Positions 54,453 through 63,407 of a stretch of DNA of 64,000 bases are shown piece after piece. Numbering within the stretch: the stretch's first letter is position 1; each line of letters starts with the position of its first letter. Both the position numbers and the translations under genes were made by a program. This stretch comes from Prolixibacteraceae bacterium (GTDB lineage Bacteria > Bacteroidota > Bacteroidia > Bacteroidales > Prolixibacteraceae): positions 2,976,001-3,040,000 of the forward strand of contig CP081303.1 of NCBI GenBank assembly GCA_019720755.1. The letters run 5' to 3'. The notes under the pieces were generated by a model that was not told the origin of the DNA, did not search any database, and was given only the letters and a program-made list of their open reading frames with translations.

Positions 54453-56602
54453 TCAATTGCTTCTTTTATATATTCAGGCACATTAAACTCAACATATTCA
54501 GCAGATCCATACTTTGCTAAATTCTCTTCTAGCGCAACGGCTAAATCTAATGCATTTTCTCCTTTCCCAACTGAATTCAAATATCGTGAAGCGATAATCG
54601 CTTTTTTCTTATCGTCTTCATTCCACTGTGGTTTTTCATTTCTCTCTAATTCATCAATACCATTCTTAATCGCCCAATTTTGACGGTTAGGATTTTCTTC
54701 AGTTCCATAACTCAACACGTTAAGAAAATCTTGAACAGTCTTCGTTGAATCCTCCATAAAGCTCATTAACGTGGAAAGTTGTTTCTTATTAGATACTGAT
54801 TCTGTGATAAGTCCTTGAAAGGTTGGATTACTTGTAACCAAATCATACTCTAGTGTTTTTCCTTTTTTAGCATCTTGGCTAAAAAATCTAATATTTGAAT
54901 GACTTGTGTATTTATCGATCAATTCACTAGCATTATTAGAATACTCATATTCATCTTTGTTTTGATCAATCTCAAAGGGATAACACTTCTTAAAATGAGA
55001 ATCCTTTTCAATAATCGATTTTCTAACAGGATCTCTATCTGTTATGCAAGCTACTTTCTTGTTTATAGTATTTGGCTTATCTGAATCAAAAATATGAAGA
55101 AAATGATCAAAATACCGACCTCCTACATTAATAAGTGCTATATGATTATCTTCAAAATTTACAGGCTGATAATCACTAGAACTTCCTCCATTATCCTTAT
55201 GTTTAGCCCTCTTTTCTATATCATAATAACGAGCAAATAAAGAAAGCAATAACTGTTCTGCTAGACCTTCAACAAATACAACTTTCTGTGCAAAAAGCAT
55301 ATCTGATTTTGTTGCATCCAAAAACCTTTGTACGTATTTTTTACTATTGTTATCAGGTGGGAAAATAGTACCTGGATACCCAACTCTTGTTTCTCCATTT
55401 TCATTGTGTAAACAAATTAGCTCATCTAGTGTGACTGCTGAAGTGATATGTGTTGAATGAGTTGTTACAAAAATCTGCCTCGCCGTATTTCTCCCCTCTT
55501 TTAAAAATTTTAAGAATTTAAACTGCATTGCAGGGTGAAGATGTGCTTCTGGCTCCTCAATGGCTAAAATTGAGAAGACCTTTGAATTACTCCCCATATA
55601 TGACCCATCTGAATCGACCTGCATCTTAGCCAACAACAGGGACATAAATATTAAATTATTATATCCAAGGCCATTGTGAGTTGCTGGGATTTCAATTCCC
55701 GTAGTATGTTTTATAATGAGTTGCAAAGTCGAAAACATTTCTGTTTCAGAAATACTTCCTTCAAAATCAGGTTTAGCATGATTAAAGGATGCTCCAGTTT
55801 CATTCGCATAGGATAAAATCTCTTTCTTTCCTCCTTCCATCCTTTTTTGTAATTTTTGGAGTAATTGATCTGTTTCTTCTGAAAATTCATTCTGACGCAA
55901 CCTAATCTCACCTTTTCTTTGTTCTTGCTCTTCAGGAGTTTGACAAGCCATTTTTTCTTTTAAATCATAATCGATGAAGAACTGAAATACATCTCGCAAC
56001 AACGCATTTCTACCTGTCAACATATCCCTCTCCACATCACGAATCGCATCTAAAAATTGAAAGTCTAATTTTTGCAATGAATCTGTTTCGGCTTGATTAT
56101 GTAGTAATGCATCTCCTCCGTAAATATTGTAGGTATACAAACGCATAAAATTCCTTCGAATTGATCTCCAAGCTTGTTTCTTTGCCTTGTCTTCATTACG
56201 ATCATCTATTTGCTGAAGTTCATTTATATACTTTCCTCGCTCTTTTTCAGGAAGAAAAAATCTATAAGTTAACTGAGCCTTATATGATGAATCTAGTTCC
56301 GTTAACCAATTTGCAACTGTCGGTAAATCGTCAATGGTTTCATTTTGTCCTTTTGAAATAGTAAGTTGAATGATAACTTCTGGAGGATTCTGTTTTAATT
56401 CACTGAAACTAACATTCTTACAAAAATCATCCACTTCTAGTCGTCTCGATCTTTTATTGTCCAACACCAATGAGATCGCTCTAAGTAAATTTGATTTTCC
56501 AGCATTGTTATGTCCTATGATAACGTTCACACCCTCTCGAAAATCAATTTCTTCTGATTTGAAGTTTCGAAAAGATTTTATTTTAATTTTAGAAATATAC
56601 AT
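54437..56602 (-). CDS. gajA: OLD-family ATPase/TOPRIM endonuclease of a Gabija-like system (GajA)
   Basis: A 721-residue OLD nuclease. Its N-terminal ATPase has Walker A GHNNAGKS (30-37), Walker B ILAIEEPEAHLHP (345-357) and TTHSTHITSA, and encloses a long helical insertion (about 120-290). The C-terminal TOPRIM domain carries the glutamate motif KVVFVEGLAEQ (Glu445) and the D522-R-D524-P motif that binds metal. Gabija GajA nicks DNA when nucleotides fall. It is longer than typical GajA (about 580 residues) because of the insertion and a longer tail after the TOPRIM domain. It precedes gajB, and both sit between 18-bp direct repeats. Confidence 0.85.
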   Translation of the reverse strand: MYISKIKIKSFRNFKSEEIDFREGVNVIIGHNNAGKSNLLRAISLVLDNKRSRRLEVDDFCKNVSFSELKQNPPEVIIQLTISKGQNETIDDLPTVANWLTELDSSYKAQLTYRFFLPEKERGKYINELQQIDDRNEDKAKKQAWRSIRRNFMRLYTYNIYGGDALLHNQAETDSLQKLDFQFLDAIRDVERDMLTGRNALLRDVFQFFIDYDLKEKMACQTPEEQEQRKGEIRLRQNEFSEETDQLLQKLQKRMEGGKKEILSYANETGASFNHAKPDFEGSISETEMFSTLQLIIKHTTGIEIPATHNGLGYNNLIFMSLLLAKMQVDSDGSYMGSNSKVFSILAIEEPEAHLHPAMQFKFLKFLKEGRNTARQIFVTTHSTHITSAVTLDELICLHNENGETRVGYPGTIFPPDNNSKKYVQRFLDATKSDMLFAQKVVFVEGLAEQLLLSLFARYYDIEKRAKHKDNGGSSSDYQPVNFEDNHIALINVGGRYFDHFLHIFDSDKPNTINKKVACITDRDPVRKSIIEKDSHFKKCYPFEIDQNKDEYEYSNNASELIDKYTSHSNIRFFSQDAKKGKTLEYDLVTSNPTFQGLITESVSNKKQLSTLMSFMEDSTKTVQDFLNVLSYGTEENPNRQNWAIKNGIDELERNEKPQWNEDDKKKAIIASRYLNSVGKGENALDLAVALEENLAKYGSAEYVEFNVPEYIKEAIEWVCK

Positions 56603-56980
56603 ATTGCTTTTGTTTCTTAATTCTACGTAACCAAATTTACTTTAAATTATAATTTAATTCAATAATTAATATTATACGTGTATTCAGTCAGTGTATTGTG
56701 CTGATATTGCTGTAGCAGTATATTGAATCATCAAATGCAAGGTTTTTAACGCTTTAATAATAAAACACTAGGACTTAAAAACAACTGCAAATTAGATAAA
56801 TAGCTTAATTACAAACGAATATAGTTTTTTTCAGGAACCCCTATCTTAATATTCAAAAAAGCTTATAAAGGCAGTCTCAAGCACTTATATTCTACAAGCC
56901 TACATTATTCAATACTTCAAGGGCTTTATTACTCTTTTCTTAACCTTAATTCTGCTATATGTATAGTACAACGAACCATA
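56603..56980. other. Intergenic region right of the Gabija-like pair
   Basis: This AT-rich stretch carries the upstream promoter region of gajA (minus strand) and the second copy of the 18-bp repeat. No other gene or RNA was seen. Confidence 0.4.
56806..56823 (+). repeat. 18-bp direct repeat, right of the Gabija-like pair
   Basis: TAATTACAAACGAATATA matches 52464-52481 at 17 of 18 bases, in the same orientation. Confidence 0.45.
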
Positions 56981-57175
56981 TTGAAACAGGACTTAGTTAA
57001 AAAACTGTACCCAAACAGTATTTCAATTCGGTCAGTGATGCAGCAGCTCAGGAATGAAATTAACGATTGCCCAGATCTAAAGAAACAAATAGAAAAGGGA
57101 GGAAATACAAGACGATACTATTACACCAAAACAGCACCTCCTTTTAAAACACTTGAAGAATTTGAACAACGATGA
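56981..57175 (+). CDS. Small mobile-element-type protein, unknown function
   Basis: A 64-residue frame starting at TTG (KQDLVKKLYPNSISIRSVMQ...) is helical and basic, with a tail TAPPFKTLEEFEQR. It overlaps the next J-domain-like frame by four bases (ATGA), which argues that both are or were real coupled genes. No family is recognised. It probably belongs to a degraded mobile element. Confidence 0.35.
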   Translation: MKQDLVKKLYPNSISIRSVMQQLRNEINDCPDLKKQIEKGGNTRRYYYTKTAPPFKTLEEFEQR

Positions 57176-57523
57176 GGTATTTTAATGCTTTTACCAATTT
57201 AGAACAAGCAAAATTACATTACAGAAAATCAGCAAAGCAACGACACCCTGATGTAGGAAGAACTGCTATTGAATTTCAGGATATGCAAACGTAATGCAAA
57301 GAATCTCTTTTATGCTTGCAACAAAAAAAACAAAACCGTTTCTGCCCCACAGAAAACGAATTACGGAGAACAAGAATTGATAAACGAATTAGGAAAGTTT
57401 CCAAAGTATTGATTAAAATAACAAGTACCACAGGACTATTTACGACAGATAGTACAAACTACAGAATCACAACAACCAAAAGGTTTGATTATTAAACTTG
57501 TAGACTTATTGGATTCAATGTGA
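57172..57523 (+). pseudogene. Degraded J-domain-like gene and other mobile-element remnants
   Basis: A 40-residue frame (57172-57294) begins RYFNAFTNLEQAKLHYRKSA and then reads KQRHPDVGR, with the HPD of a J domain, and stops early. A J domain needs about 65 residues, so it is truncated or frameshifted. Further on, an open piece at 57422-57523 (QVPQDYLRQIVQTTESQQPK, then GLIIKLVDLLDSM) lacks a start. The stretch between them holds only broken frames. Small J-domain genes of this type are common in Bacteroidota integrative elements, so this is probably the scar of one. Confidence 0.5.
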
Positions 57524-57612
57524 AATACATCAAAAATATATTCCAATTCCTACAAATAATAGAAACTAATTATATATTTTTGACTAAAACAGACAAGTCA
57601 ATATCTAGAAAG

Positions 57613-57897
57613 ATGATAATAGGACAAAAACTCAGAGAATTACGAGAGGAAAAAGGCTTATTGCTTCGACAAGTTGCTGCTGAATTAGAAGTAGATACTG
57701 CTTATGTCAGCAAAATGGAACGAGGAGAAAAAAATATTAAACGAGAATTCATTTTTAAGCTTGCGAACGTATATAATTTTTCTAAAGAGGAATTGTTGAC
57801 TTTTTGGCTAGCTGATAAAGTATTGGATGTGATAAAAGACGAACAAAATGCGATGAAGGCTTTAAAAATCGCAGAATATAAAATATCAAAAAAATAA
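57613..57897 (+). CDS. XRE-family HTH regulator
   Basis: This 94-residue protein has an N-terminal Cro/C1-type HTH (GQKLRELREEKGLLLRQVAA, then ELEVDTAYVSKMERGEKNIK) and a C-terminal helical tail (LADKVLDVIKDEQNAMKALK). The start at 57613 is preferred because it begins right at the HTH; an in-frame ATG at 57520 would add a 31-residue extension with no similarity. Such C.-protein-like regulators often precede restriction-modification genes and control their expression. It is followed after four bases by the WYL regulator. Confidence 0.85.
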   Translation: MIIGQKLRELREEKGLLLRQVAAELEVDTAYVSKMERGEKNIKREFIFKLANVYNFSKEELLTFWLADKVLDVIKDEQNAMKALKIAEYKISKK

Positions 57898-57901
57898 TTA
57901 A

Positions 57902-58918
57902 ATGTCAACCAACAAAAACGCAACAATAAGATACCAGGCATTAGACAAATGCTTCCGTAATCCGGGCAAGCGATATTATATCAAAGATTTAATAGACGCA
58001 TGCAATGAGGCGTTGTTGGACATTGACCCCAAATCAACAGGAGTAAAGCGTCGTCAGATTTATGATGACATTAAGTTCATGCAAGATTCCAAAGGTTTTG
58101 ATGCCCCAATTGAATCAATCAAAGATGGTCGTAAAGCTTTTTATCGATATGCCGATTTAAACTTTTCTATAAATAGTCAACCATTAAACGAACAAGAAGC
58201 GCAGCAATTGAAAGAGTCATTGCTTACTCTTTCCCGATTTAAAGGCATGCCTCAATTTGAATGGGTAGAAGAAATGAAAGCGCGTCTGGAACAATCTTTT
58301 CACTTAAAATCAGAAGATAATATTTTAAGCTTTGAGGAGAACCCATTTCTAACAGGGCGTGAATACATTGGTGACATATACAATGCAATAGTTAATAAAA
58401 GGGTTTTGAAGATCGTCTACAAGCCGTTTAAATCAGACACAGCGTTAGACTTTGAACTGCACCCGTACCATTTGAAGCAATACAACAACAGATGGTTTTT
58501 ATTCGGCTTAAACAACGAATATAAAAACCTGACTAATTTGGCACTCGACCGAATCCAGAACATTTCTGAATCTAGCATTCAATATATTCCAAATGACGAA
58601 ATCGATTTTGATGAATATTTCGATGATGTTATTGGTGTTTCGGTGGATGTTGAAAAGCAAGCGGAGAAGATACTAATAAAAGTGGATGAAGAACAGCTTC
58701 CCTACATGATTTCAAAACCGATTCACGGTTCGCAAAAAATAAAAAGAAATAATGAAGGGGTGGCATTAGTGGAATTGAAACTACAATTGAACTTCGAATT
58801 AGAAGCCTTATTGCTATCATTTGGAGAAAAAATTGAAGTGATAGAACCAGAGAAGCTGAAAAGTTCAATAAAAAAGAGAATTAAAACATTAAATCAAAAA
58901 TATAACACCTGTGTGTAA
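57902..58918 (+). CDS. WYL-domain transcriptional regulator
   Basis: A 338-residue regulator with an N-terminal winged HTH (ATIRYQALDKCFRNPGKRYY, then a KRRQIYDDIKFM helix) and a C-terminal WYL domain (about 150-250, LHPYHLKQYNNRWFLFGLN) that senses nucleic-acid or nucleotide ligands. In defence islands such regulators (like BrxR or CapW) hold nearby systems in check and respond to infection. It follows the XRE gene by four bases and precedes the AAA/DUF3696 pair by 31 bases. The segment 58908-58947 contains two overlapping inverted repeats (CCTGTG/CACAGG and TGCAA/TTGCA) that could be its operator for the next gene. Confidence 0.88.
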   Translation: MSTNKNATIRYQALDKCFRNPGKRYYIKDLIDACNEALLDIDPKSTGVKRRQIYDDIKFMQDSKGFDAPIESIKDGRKAFYRYADLNFSINSQPLNEQEAQQLKESLLTLSRFKGMPQFEWVEEMKARLEQSFHLKSEDNILSFEENPFLTGREYIGDIYNAIVNKRVLKIVYKPFKSDTALDFELHPYHLKQYNNRWFLFGLNNEYKNLTNLALDRIQNISESSIQYIPNDEIDFDEYFDDVIGVSVDVEKQAEKILIKVDEEQLPYMISKPIHGSQKIKRNNEGVALVELKLQLNFELEALLLSFGEKIEVIEPEKLKSSIKKRIKTLNQKYNTCV

Positions 58919-58947
58919 TGGCTGCACAGGTTGCAAATAATATTGCA
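58908..58947 (+). promoter_or_regulatory. Inverted repeats before the AAA/DUF3696 gene
   Basis: Arms CCTGTG (58908-58913) and CACAGG (58925-58930), then TGCAA (58932-58936) and TTGCA (58943-58947), lie between the end of the WYL gene and the ATPase start. Possible operator or attenuator. Confidence 0.3.
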
Positions 58948-58949
58948 TC

Positions 58950-60539
58950 ATGAAACGAATCAAGATAACAAATTTTAGAAAAGCTAAGGAGCCTTGCGAA
59001 ATAGAATTGGGACCTATTACGTTTTTTACAGGTCAGAATAATTCTGGGAAATCAACGGTTCTTAAGTCACTTATGGTTTTGAGTGATTACGGTAAATCCG
59101 ACAATCATCTTGAGTTAACTTTTCGTGGAGAAAACAAATGGAATCATAAGATTGACTGTTATCAAAATGCATCAAATTGGGATAATTTCAAACAAGGTAT
59201 GCATGAAATTGAATTTAGTTTCGACAACAGAGATTTCCAGACTACACTAAAGTTTCGTCCTCTTATTCAAACATTAAAAAAGACAGAAAAGATTCAAAGT
59301 GGATTGTTAGAATCCATAAGTATTACAAGGATTAGTGACGGCTCTTGGTTTAAAATGGAACATTTAGAAGAGGATAAATTCCAAATTCATGTTGAAGAGC
59401 GTTTTATTGAAAGCAGAAAGACAGACACTTCAAGAGAAATAGAAAACCTTGAAATATATAAATCAAAAATTGAAAGAAGAATTGAGTCGGGCGAAAAACG
59501 CCTTTTGGATACTAAAGAAACTAGAACTCAGATAAGGTTAAAAGAAGATATTGCAAAACAAAAGCAAACCATAAAAGATATAAATATTAGTCTTAAAGAG
59601 CTTCATGGCGAAATGCAAGTTGATAAGGATATATTGGTTTTCAGTCCAATATTCGAAATGAAAGACCTTAGGGACGGACTCCCCGTTATCGACCGTATTA
59701 TCCGAATGAGCCTAATGAAGTACTTCCGTGAAAATGAAAAGCAAATTGGTTACTCCAATGATAGAAATATCAACTTTACATTAATGCGAGTTTCCGACAC
59801 AATAACTGGTGCAATTAATTTTACAGTTGACCATTTAAGCCCCCATCGAAACAGCCAAACAAGGCTATACATTAACGATGAGCACACAAATGATATTTAC
59901 GATTTAATCAGTAAACATGCTCAAAACCCCATCAAAAAAACAAGCAGAGCAGGAAAGTTTCTTAAAGACTGGATGGTGAAGTTTGATATTGGTATAGACT
60001 ATAATATCAAACCTGTTGAAGGTATTGCAAGTATGATTCATATCTATGAATCGGAGGAAGATAAAAAGAATGAAACTCCTATTAACCTTGTTGATAAAGG
60101 GTTTGGTGCAGGTCAGATATTTACTATTCTATTATGTATCGCATTAAAAATAAATGATAAAGAAAACGGTAAAAGACCAATGACCAGAGAGCGGTTTTTA
60201 TTGGGTAAAGAAGCAATTATAATGATTGAGGAACCTGAGACTAACCTTCACCCTGCATTACAGTCAGAACTTGCGGAACTATTTTTTGATGCTTATGATA
60301 ATTATGGTATACGATTTATCATTGAGACGCATTCTGAATATATTCTTCGCAAATCACAGCTTTTTGTGAAATCATTTAATTCCGAAAAGTCCGAGAATGA
60401 AATACCTTTCAAAGTTTACTATTTCGATAAAGATAAAGGTCCTTATCAAATGAGATATAATTCAGATGGTTCTTTTAAAGATGAATTTGGAAAAGGCTTT
60501 TTTGATGAATCTTCCCGTTTAATCTTTGATTTGTATTAA
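58950..60539 (+). CDS. AAA ATPase with DUF3696-like C-terminus, defence candidate
   Basis: This 529-residue RecF/OLD-like ATPase has Walker A GQNNSGKST (28-36), a charged coiled-coil insertion (about 145-210), and a C-terminal block with IMIEEPETNLHPALQ (Walker B) and FIIETHSEYILRKSQ. It ends FGKGFFDESSRLIFDLY, which fits the DUF3696 tail. No TOPRIM or other nuclease domain is fused, so an effector must be separate. A 332-aa protein follows after three bases and is the likely partner. It lies between a WYL regulator and hsdM. Confidence 0.82.
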   Translation: MKRIKITNFRKAKEPCEIELGPITFFTGQNNSGKSTVLKSLMVLSDYGKSDNHLELTFRGENKWNHKIDCYQNASNWDNFKQGMHEIEFSFDNRDFQTTLKFRPLIQTLKKTEKIQSGLLESISITRISDGSWFKMEHLEEDKFQIHVEERFIESRKTDTSREIENLEIYKSKIERRIESGEKRLLDTKETRTQIRLKEDIAKQKQTIKDINISLKELHGEMQVDKDILVFSPIFEMKDLRDGLPVIDRIIRMSLMKYFRENEKQIGYSNDRNINFTLMRVSDTITGAINFTVDHLSPHRNSQTRLYINDEHTNDIYDLISKHAQNPIKKTSRAGKFLKDWMVKFDIGIDYNIKPVEGIASMIHIYESEEDKKNETPINLVDKGFGAGQIFTILLCIALKINDKENGKRPMTRERFLLGKEAIIMIEEPETNLHPALQSELAELFFDAYDNYGIRFIIETHSEYILRKSQLFVKSFNSEKSENEIPFKVYYFDKDKGPYQMRYNSDGSFKDEFGKGFFDESSRLIFDLY

Positions 60540-60542
60540 CCT

Positions 60543-61541
60543 ATGAGATTCTATATAGACAAAGAAAATATGTTGTCATTACTAAAAAGTGAAGACAAGC
60601 TGTTTTTAGAAGATGTGATAAAGGTATTTCGCAACCAAGTAGATATAGCACTAAATTTTAGTAAGGATGAAATTTTGTCAAATGAATTAATTAAAGCTTT
60701 CTTTGCTAAAATGGCTTATGGTAGAAAAAGAGAGAAAGCTCCTATGTTTTTAGACGAAAGATTTCCTGAAAGGCCATTATGTAATAACCTACATACTACG
60801 TTAAACTCATTCAATCTGAAAAATGGATATTTAGTGAATGATGAAAATTGTGATAACACGACAGCAGAAGGAGCATTAGCTATTAAAAACAAAGGACAAG
60901 AGTTAAATTTGTTTAATCAACTTGTTTTTGGTAAAAGTGATTACGATTTCGAAAAGAAGATGAACATAGGAGGAGACGAATTTAATAAGTGGGAAGACCT
61001 AGAAAGATTTACTATGCCATTTACAGACTTACTCCTAATTGACCAATTTGTTTTTTCTGATGCCTCATTAATTGAATCAAATTATATTCCATGTTTGAAA
61101 TCTCTTCATGCAAATAAATGCATTCAAACAAACATTATTGTTTACACCGACCACGATCAATTTGTAAAAGGAGGAAGGTCTTTTAAAAATATTGAAAAAC
61201 AGACAAAAAAGGCAGTTGAAACTATAACTGGCATTAAACCAACTTTTACTTTGATTCTTGTACGTAAACAAAGAGGACAAAAAAGTTTTTCTGAACATGA
61301 TAGAACCATCTGGACAAATTACTTACGCATATATACAGGAGACTCCTTTAATCATTTCAATAGTAGAGGAGAAAAAATATCAACGGGAAGAGAAATTCAT
61401 TTATCTAGTCATTTGAAGGATGAAAATAGAAAAGTTAGTAATAAATTAATTGAAGATATTCAGTCAAATATAAAAGTGCTAGGCGGAAAAAGTTCAACAC
61501 AAATTAAAGGAGATTGTGTATCAGGAATATTAAATTTCTAA
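60543..61541 (+). CDS. Unknown partner of the AAA/DUF3696 ATPase
   Basis: I do not recognise the family of this 332-residue protein. It is soluble, with a helical first half and an alpha/beta second half. Residues 165-170 (LLIDQF) and 197-207 (TNIIVYTDHDQ) look like beta strands with acidic ends. EHDRTIWTNY (251-260) followed by IYTGDSFNHF resembles the HDR...GxxFxxF motif of the PLD-like MIT_C fold. That similarity is weak and only inferred. It is translated three bases after the ATPase, so it is a candidate effector. No transmembrane segment or classical nuclease motif was found. Confidence 0.6.
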   Translation: MRFYIDKENMLSLLKSEDKLFLEDVIKVFRNQVDIALNFSKDEILSNELIKAFFAKMAYGRKREKAPMFLDERFPERPLCNNLHTTLNSFNLKNGYLVNDENCDNTTAEGALAIKNKGQELNLFNQLVFGKSDYDFEKKMNIGGDEFNKWEDLERFTMPFTDLLLIDQFVFSDASLIESNYIPCLKSLHANKCIQTNIIVYTDHDQFVKGGRSFKNIEKQTKKAVETITGIKPTFTLILVRKQRGQKSFSEHDRTIWTNYLRIYTGDSFNHFNSRGEKISTGREIHLSSHLKDENRKVSNKLIEDIQSNIKVLGGKSSTQIKGDCVSGILNF

Positions 61542-61553
61542 CCTACGCACTAT

Positions 61554-61584
61554 CACTGCACATATTAAAACTATATTTGCAGTG
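61554..61584 (+). promoter_or_regulatory. Probable hsdM promoter with a 7-bp inverted repeat
   Basis: TATATTTG (61572-61579) matches the TAnnTTTG -7 box, 38 bases before hsdM. Arms CACTGCA (61554-61560) and TGCAGTG (61578-61584) bracket it, so a regulator such as the XRE or WYL protein could block the promoter. The -33 element is not clear. Confidence 0.45.
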
Positions 61585-61616
61585 TCATTAAAAAAAGAAA
61601 GAAATCGAATCAAGAT

Positions 61617-63407
61617 ATGAGCAACGATATAAATAACAACAACAAAGTAGAAGTAGGATTCATCTGGAGAATTACAGATGATGTGTTGAGAGATTCCTTC
61701 AAAAAGAATGAGATTGGTGATGTGCTATTACCTTTTGTTGTTATCAGGCGTTTAGATTGCATTTTGGAAAAAGTAAATCAAAAGGTGCGAGATGCCTACA
61801 ATAACTTTCACGATAAAGTTGCAGAAGATAAACTAGACCCAATCCTGCGTAAGGCGGCAGGTGGATTAAAATTCTACAACACTTCAAAGCATACACTAAT
61901 ATCGTTAAAAGACGACCCTCGCAACATTGAGATTAACTTCAATAATTATTTGAACGGATTTAATCCAGATGTAAGAAATATTCTCGAAAACTTCCAATTC
62001 GATAGAATAGTAGCTCGTTTAATTAAAAACAAGTTGCTTTACGAAATGATTGATGCCATCTGCAAGGTGAACCTGAACACCGACCAGATTGACAACCATG
62101 GAATGGGTTATGTTTTTGAGGAACTCATAAGAATATCAAATGAGCAAAGTAACGAAACAGCCGGGGAGCACTTTACTCCTCGTGATGTAATTGCTTTAAT
62201 GAATGCCATTGTTTTTGCTCCTGAAAAAGAAGAATTAAGCAAACCTGGTATTATTCGTACAATATATGACCCTGCTTGTGGAACTGGGGGGATGGTAAAT
62301 TTAGCAAAGAAATATATAGACCAAGTATTACTTGCAGATAGTACAAACAAACCAACCATTAAAACCTATGGTCAGGAAATAAACGAGCAATCTTTTGCAA
62401 TTGCAAAATCTGAAGCTTTAATTACTGGAGAGGATGCCAACAACATCAAACACGGCAACTCTTTTTCTGAAGATCAGTTTGTTGGCAAGCACTTCCACTA
62501 CATGATGGCGAACCCCCCTTACGGTGTTACCTGGAAGAAAGACCAAAAATTCATACAAAACGAAGCCTTAAATCCTGCAGGGCGTTTCTATGCCGGATTA
62601 CCACGTACCAGCGATGGACAGTTGTTGTTTTTGCAACACATGATCTCTAAAATGGAACGCGAAGGCAGTCGTATTGGTGTTGTTACCAATGGCTCTCCGC
62701 TTTTTACAGGCGATGCAGGTAGTGGCGAAAGCGAAATCCGTAAATGGATTATCGAAAACGATTGGTTGGAGTGTATCGTTGCTTTGCCTAAAGACCTATT
62801 CTACAATACAGGCATTAACACCTACATCTGGTTCATTACCAATAAAAAGACTGCGGAGCGTAAAGGCAAAGTACAATTGATTAATGCAGCCGCCAACATT
62901 GAGAAAGGTACTAATGGCAGTAAAAAAGTAGAATACATTTTTGCCAACCCCATGAAAAAAAGTTTGGGTAACAAGCGTAATAACATGGAGGAGCAATTCA
63001 TCGCCAATATTACGGACATCTATAATAATTTTGAAGAAGGCGACTACTGCAAAATATACGACAACGACCATTTTGGATACTACCAACTTACTATCGAGCA
63101 ACCTCAGTTAGATGACAAGGGCAAGGTGGTAACCAACAAAAAAGGGGAACCAAAACCGGACAGCAAAAAACGCGACAAAGAAAATGTATCTTTAAGTGCC
63201 GACATTGAGAAATACTTTGAAAAGGAAGTGAAGCCGCATGTGCCCGAAGCTTGGATTGATTTTGATAAAACACGTATTGGTTATGAAATCAACTTTACCA
63301 AGTATTTCTATCAGTACAAAGGCTTAGAATCTTCTGAGAAAATAAAAGAAGATATTTCGGGGCTTGAAAAAGAAATTAGTGTTTTACTTAAAGACCTACT
63401 TGCTTAA
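61617..63407 (+). CDS. hsdM: Type I restriction-modification methyltransferase subunit HsdM
   Basis: HsdM is the SAM-dependent adenine methyltransferase subunit of a type I RM system. The 596 residues contain an N-terminal helical domain, the SAM motif DPACGTGGM (218-226) and the catalytic NPPYG (299-303) in MMANPPYGVTWKK. The N6-adenine type is clear. The C-terminal coiled tail, about 50 residues, contacts HsdS. The second half uses more G and C than the neighbouring genes, consistent with transfer. Its last base is the first base of hsdS. HsdR is not in the window and probably lies downstream. Confidence 0.95.
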   Translation: MSNDINNNNKVEVGFIWRITDDVLRDSFKKNEIGDVLLPFVVIRRLDCILEKVNQKVRDAYNNFHDKVAEDKLDPILRKAAGGLKFYNTSKHTLISLKDDPRNIEINFNNYLNGFNPDVRNILENFQFDRIVARLIKNKLLYEMIDAICKVNLNTDQIDNHGMGYVFEELIRISNEQSNETAGEHFTPRDVIALMNAIVFAPEKEELSKPGIIRTIYDPACGTGGMVNLAKKYIDQVLLADSTNKPTIKTYGQEINEQSFAIAKSEALITGEDANNIKHGNSFSEDQFVGKHFHYMMANPPYGVTWKKDQKFIQNEALNPAGRFYAGLPRTSDGQLLFLQHMISKMEREGSRIGVVTNGSPLFTGDAGSGESEIRKWIIENDWLECIVALPKDLFYNTGINTYIWFITNKKTAERKGKVQLINAAANIEKGTNGSKKVEYIFANPMKKSLGNKRNNMEEQFIANITDIYNNFEEGDYCKIYDNDHFGYYQLTIEQPQLDDKGKVVTNKKGEPKPDSKKRDKENVSLSADIEKYFEKEVKPHVPEAWIDFDKTRIGYEINFTKYFYQYKGLESSEKIKEDISGLEKEISVLLKDLLA

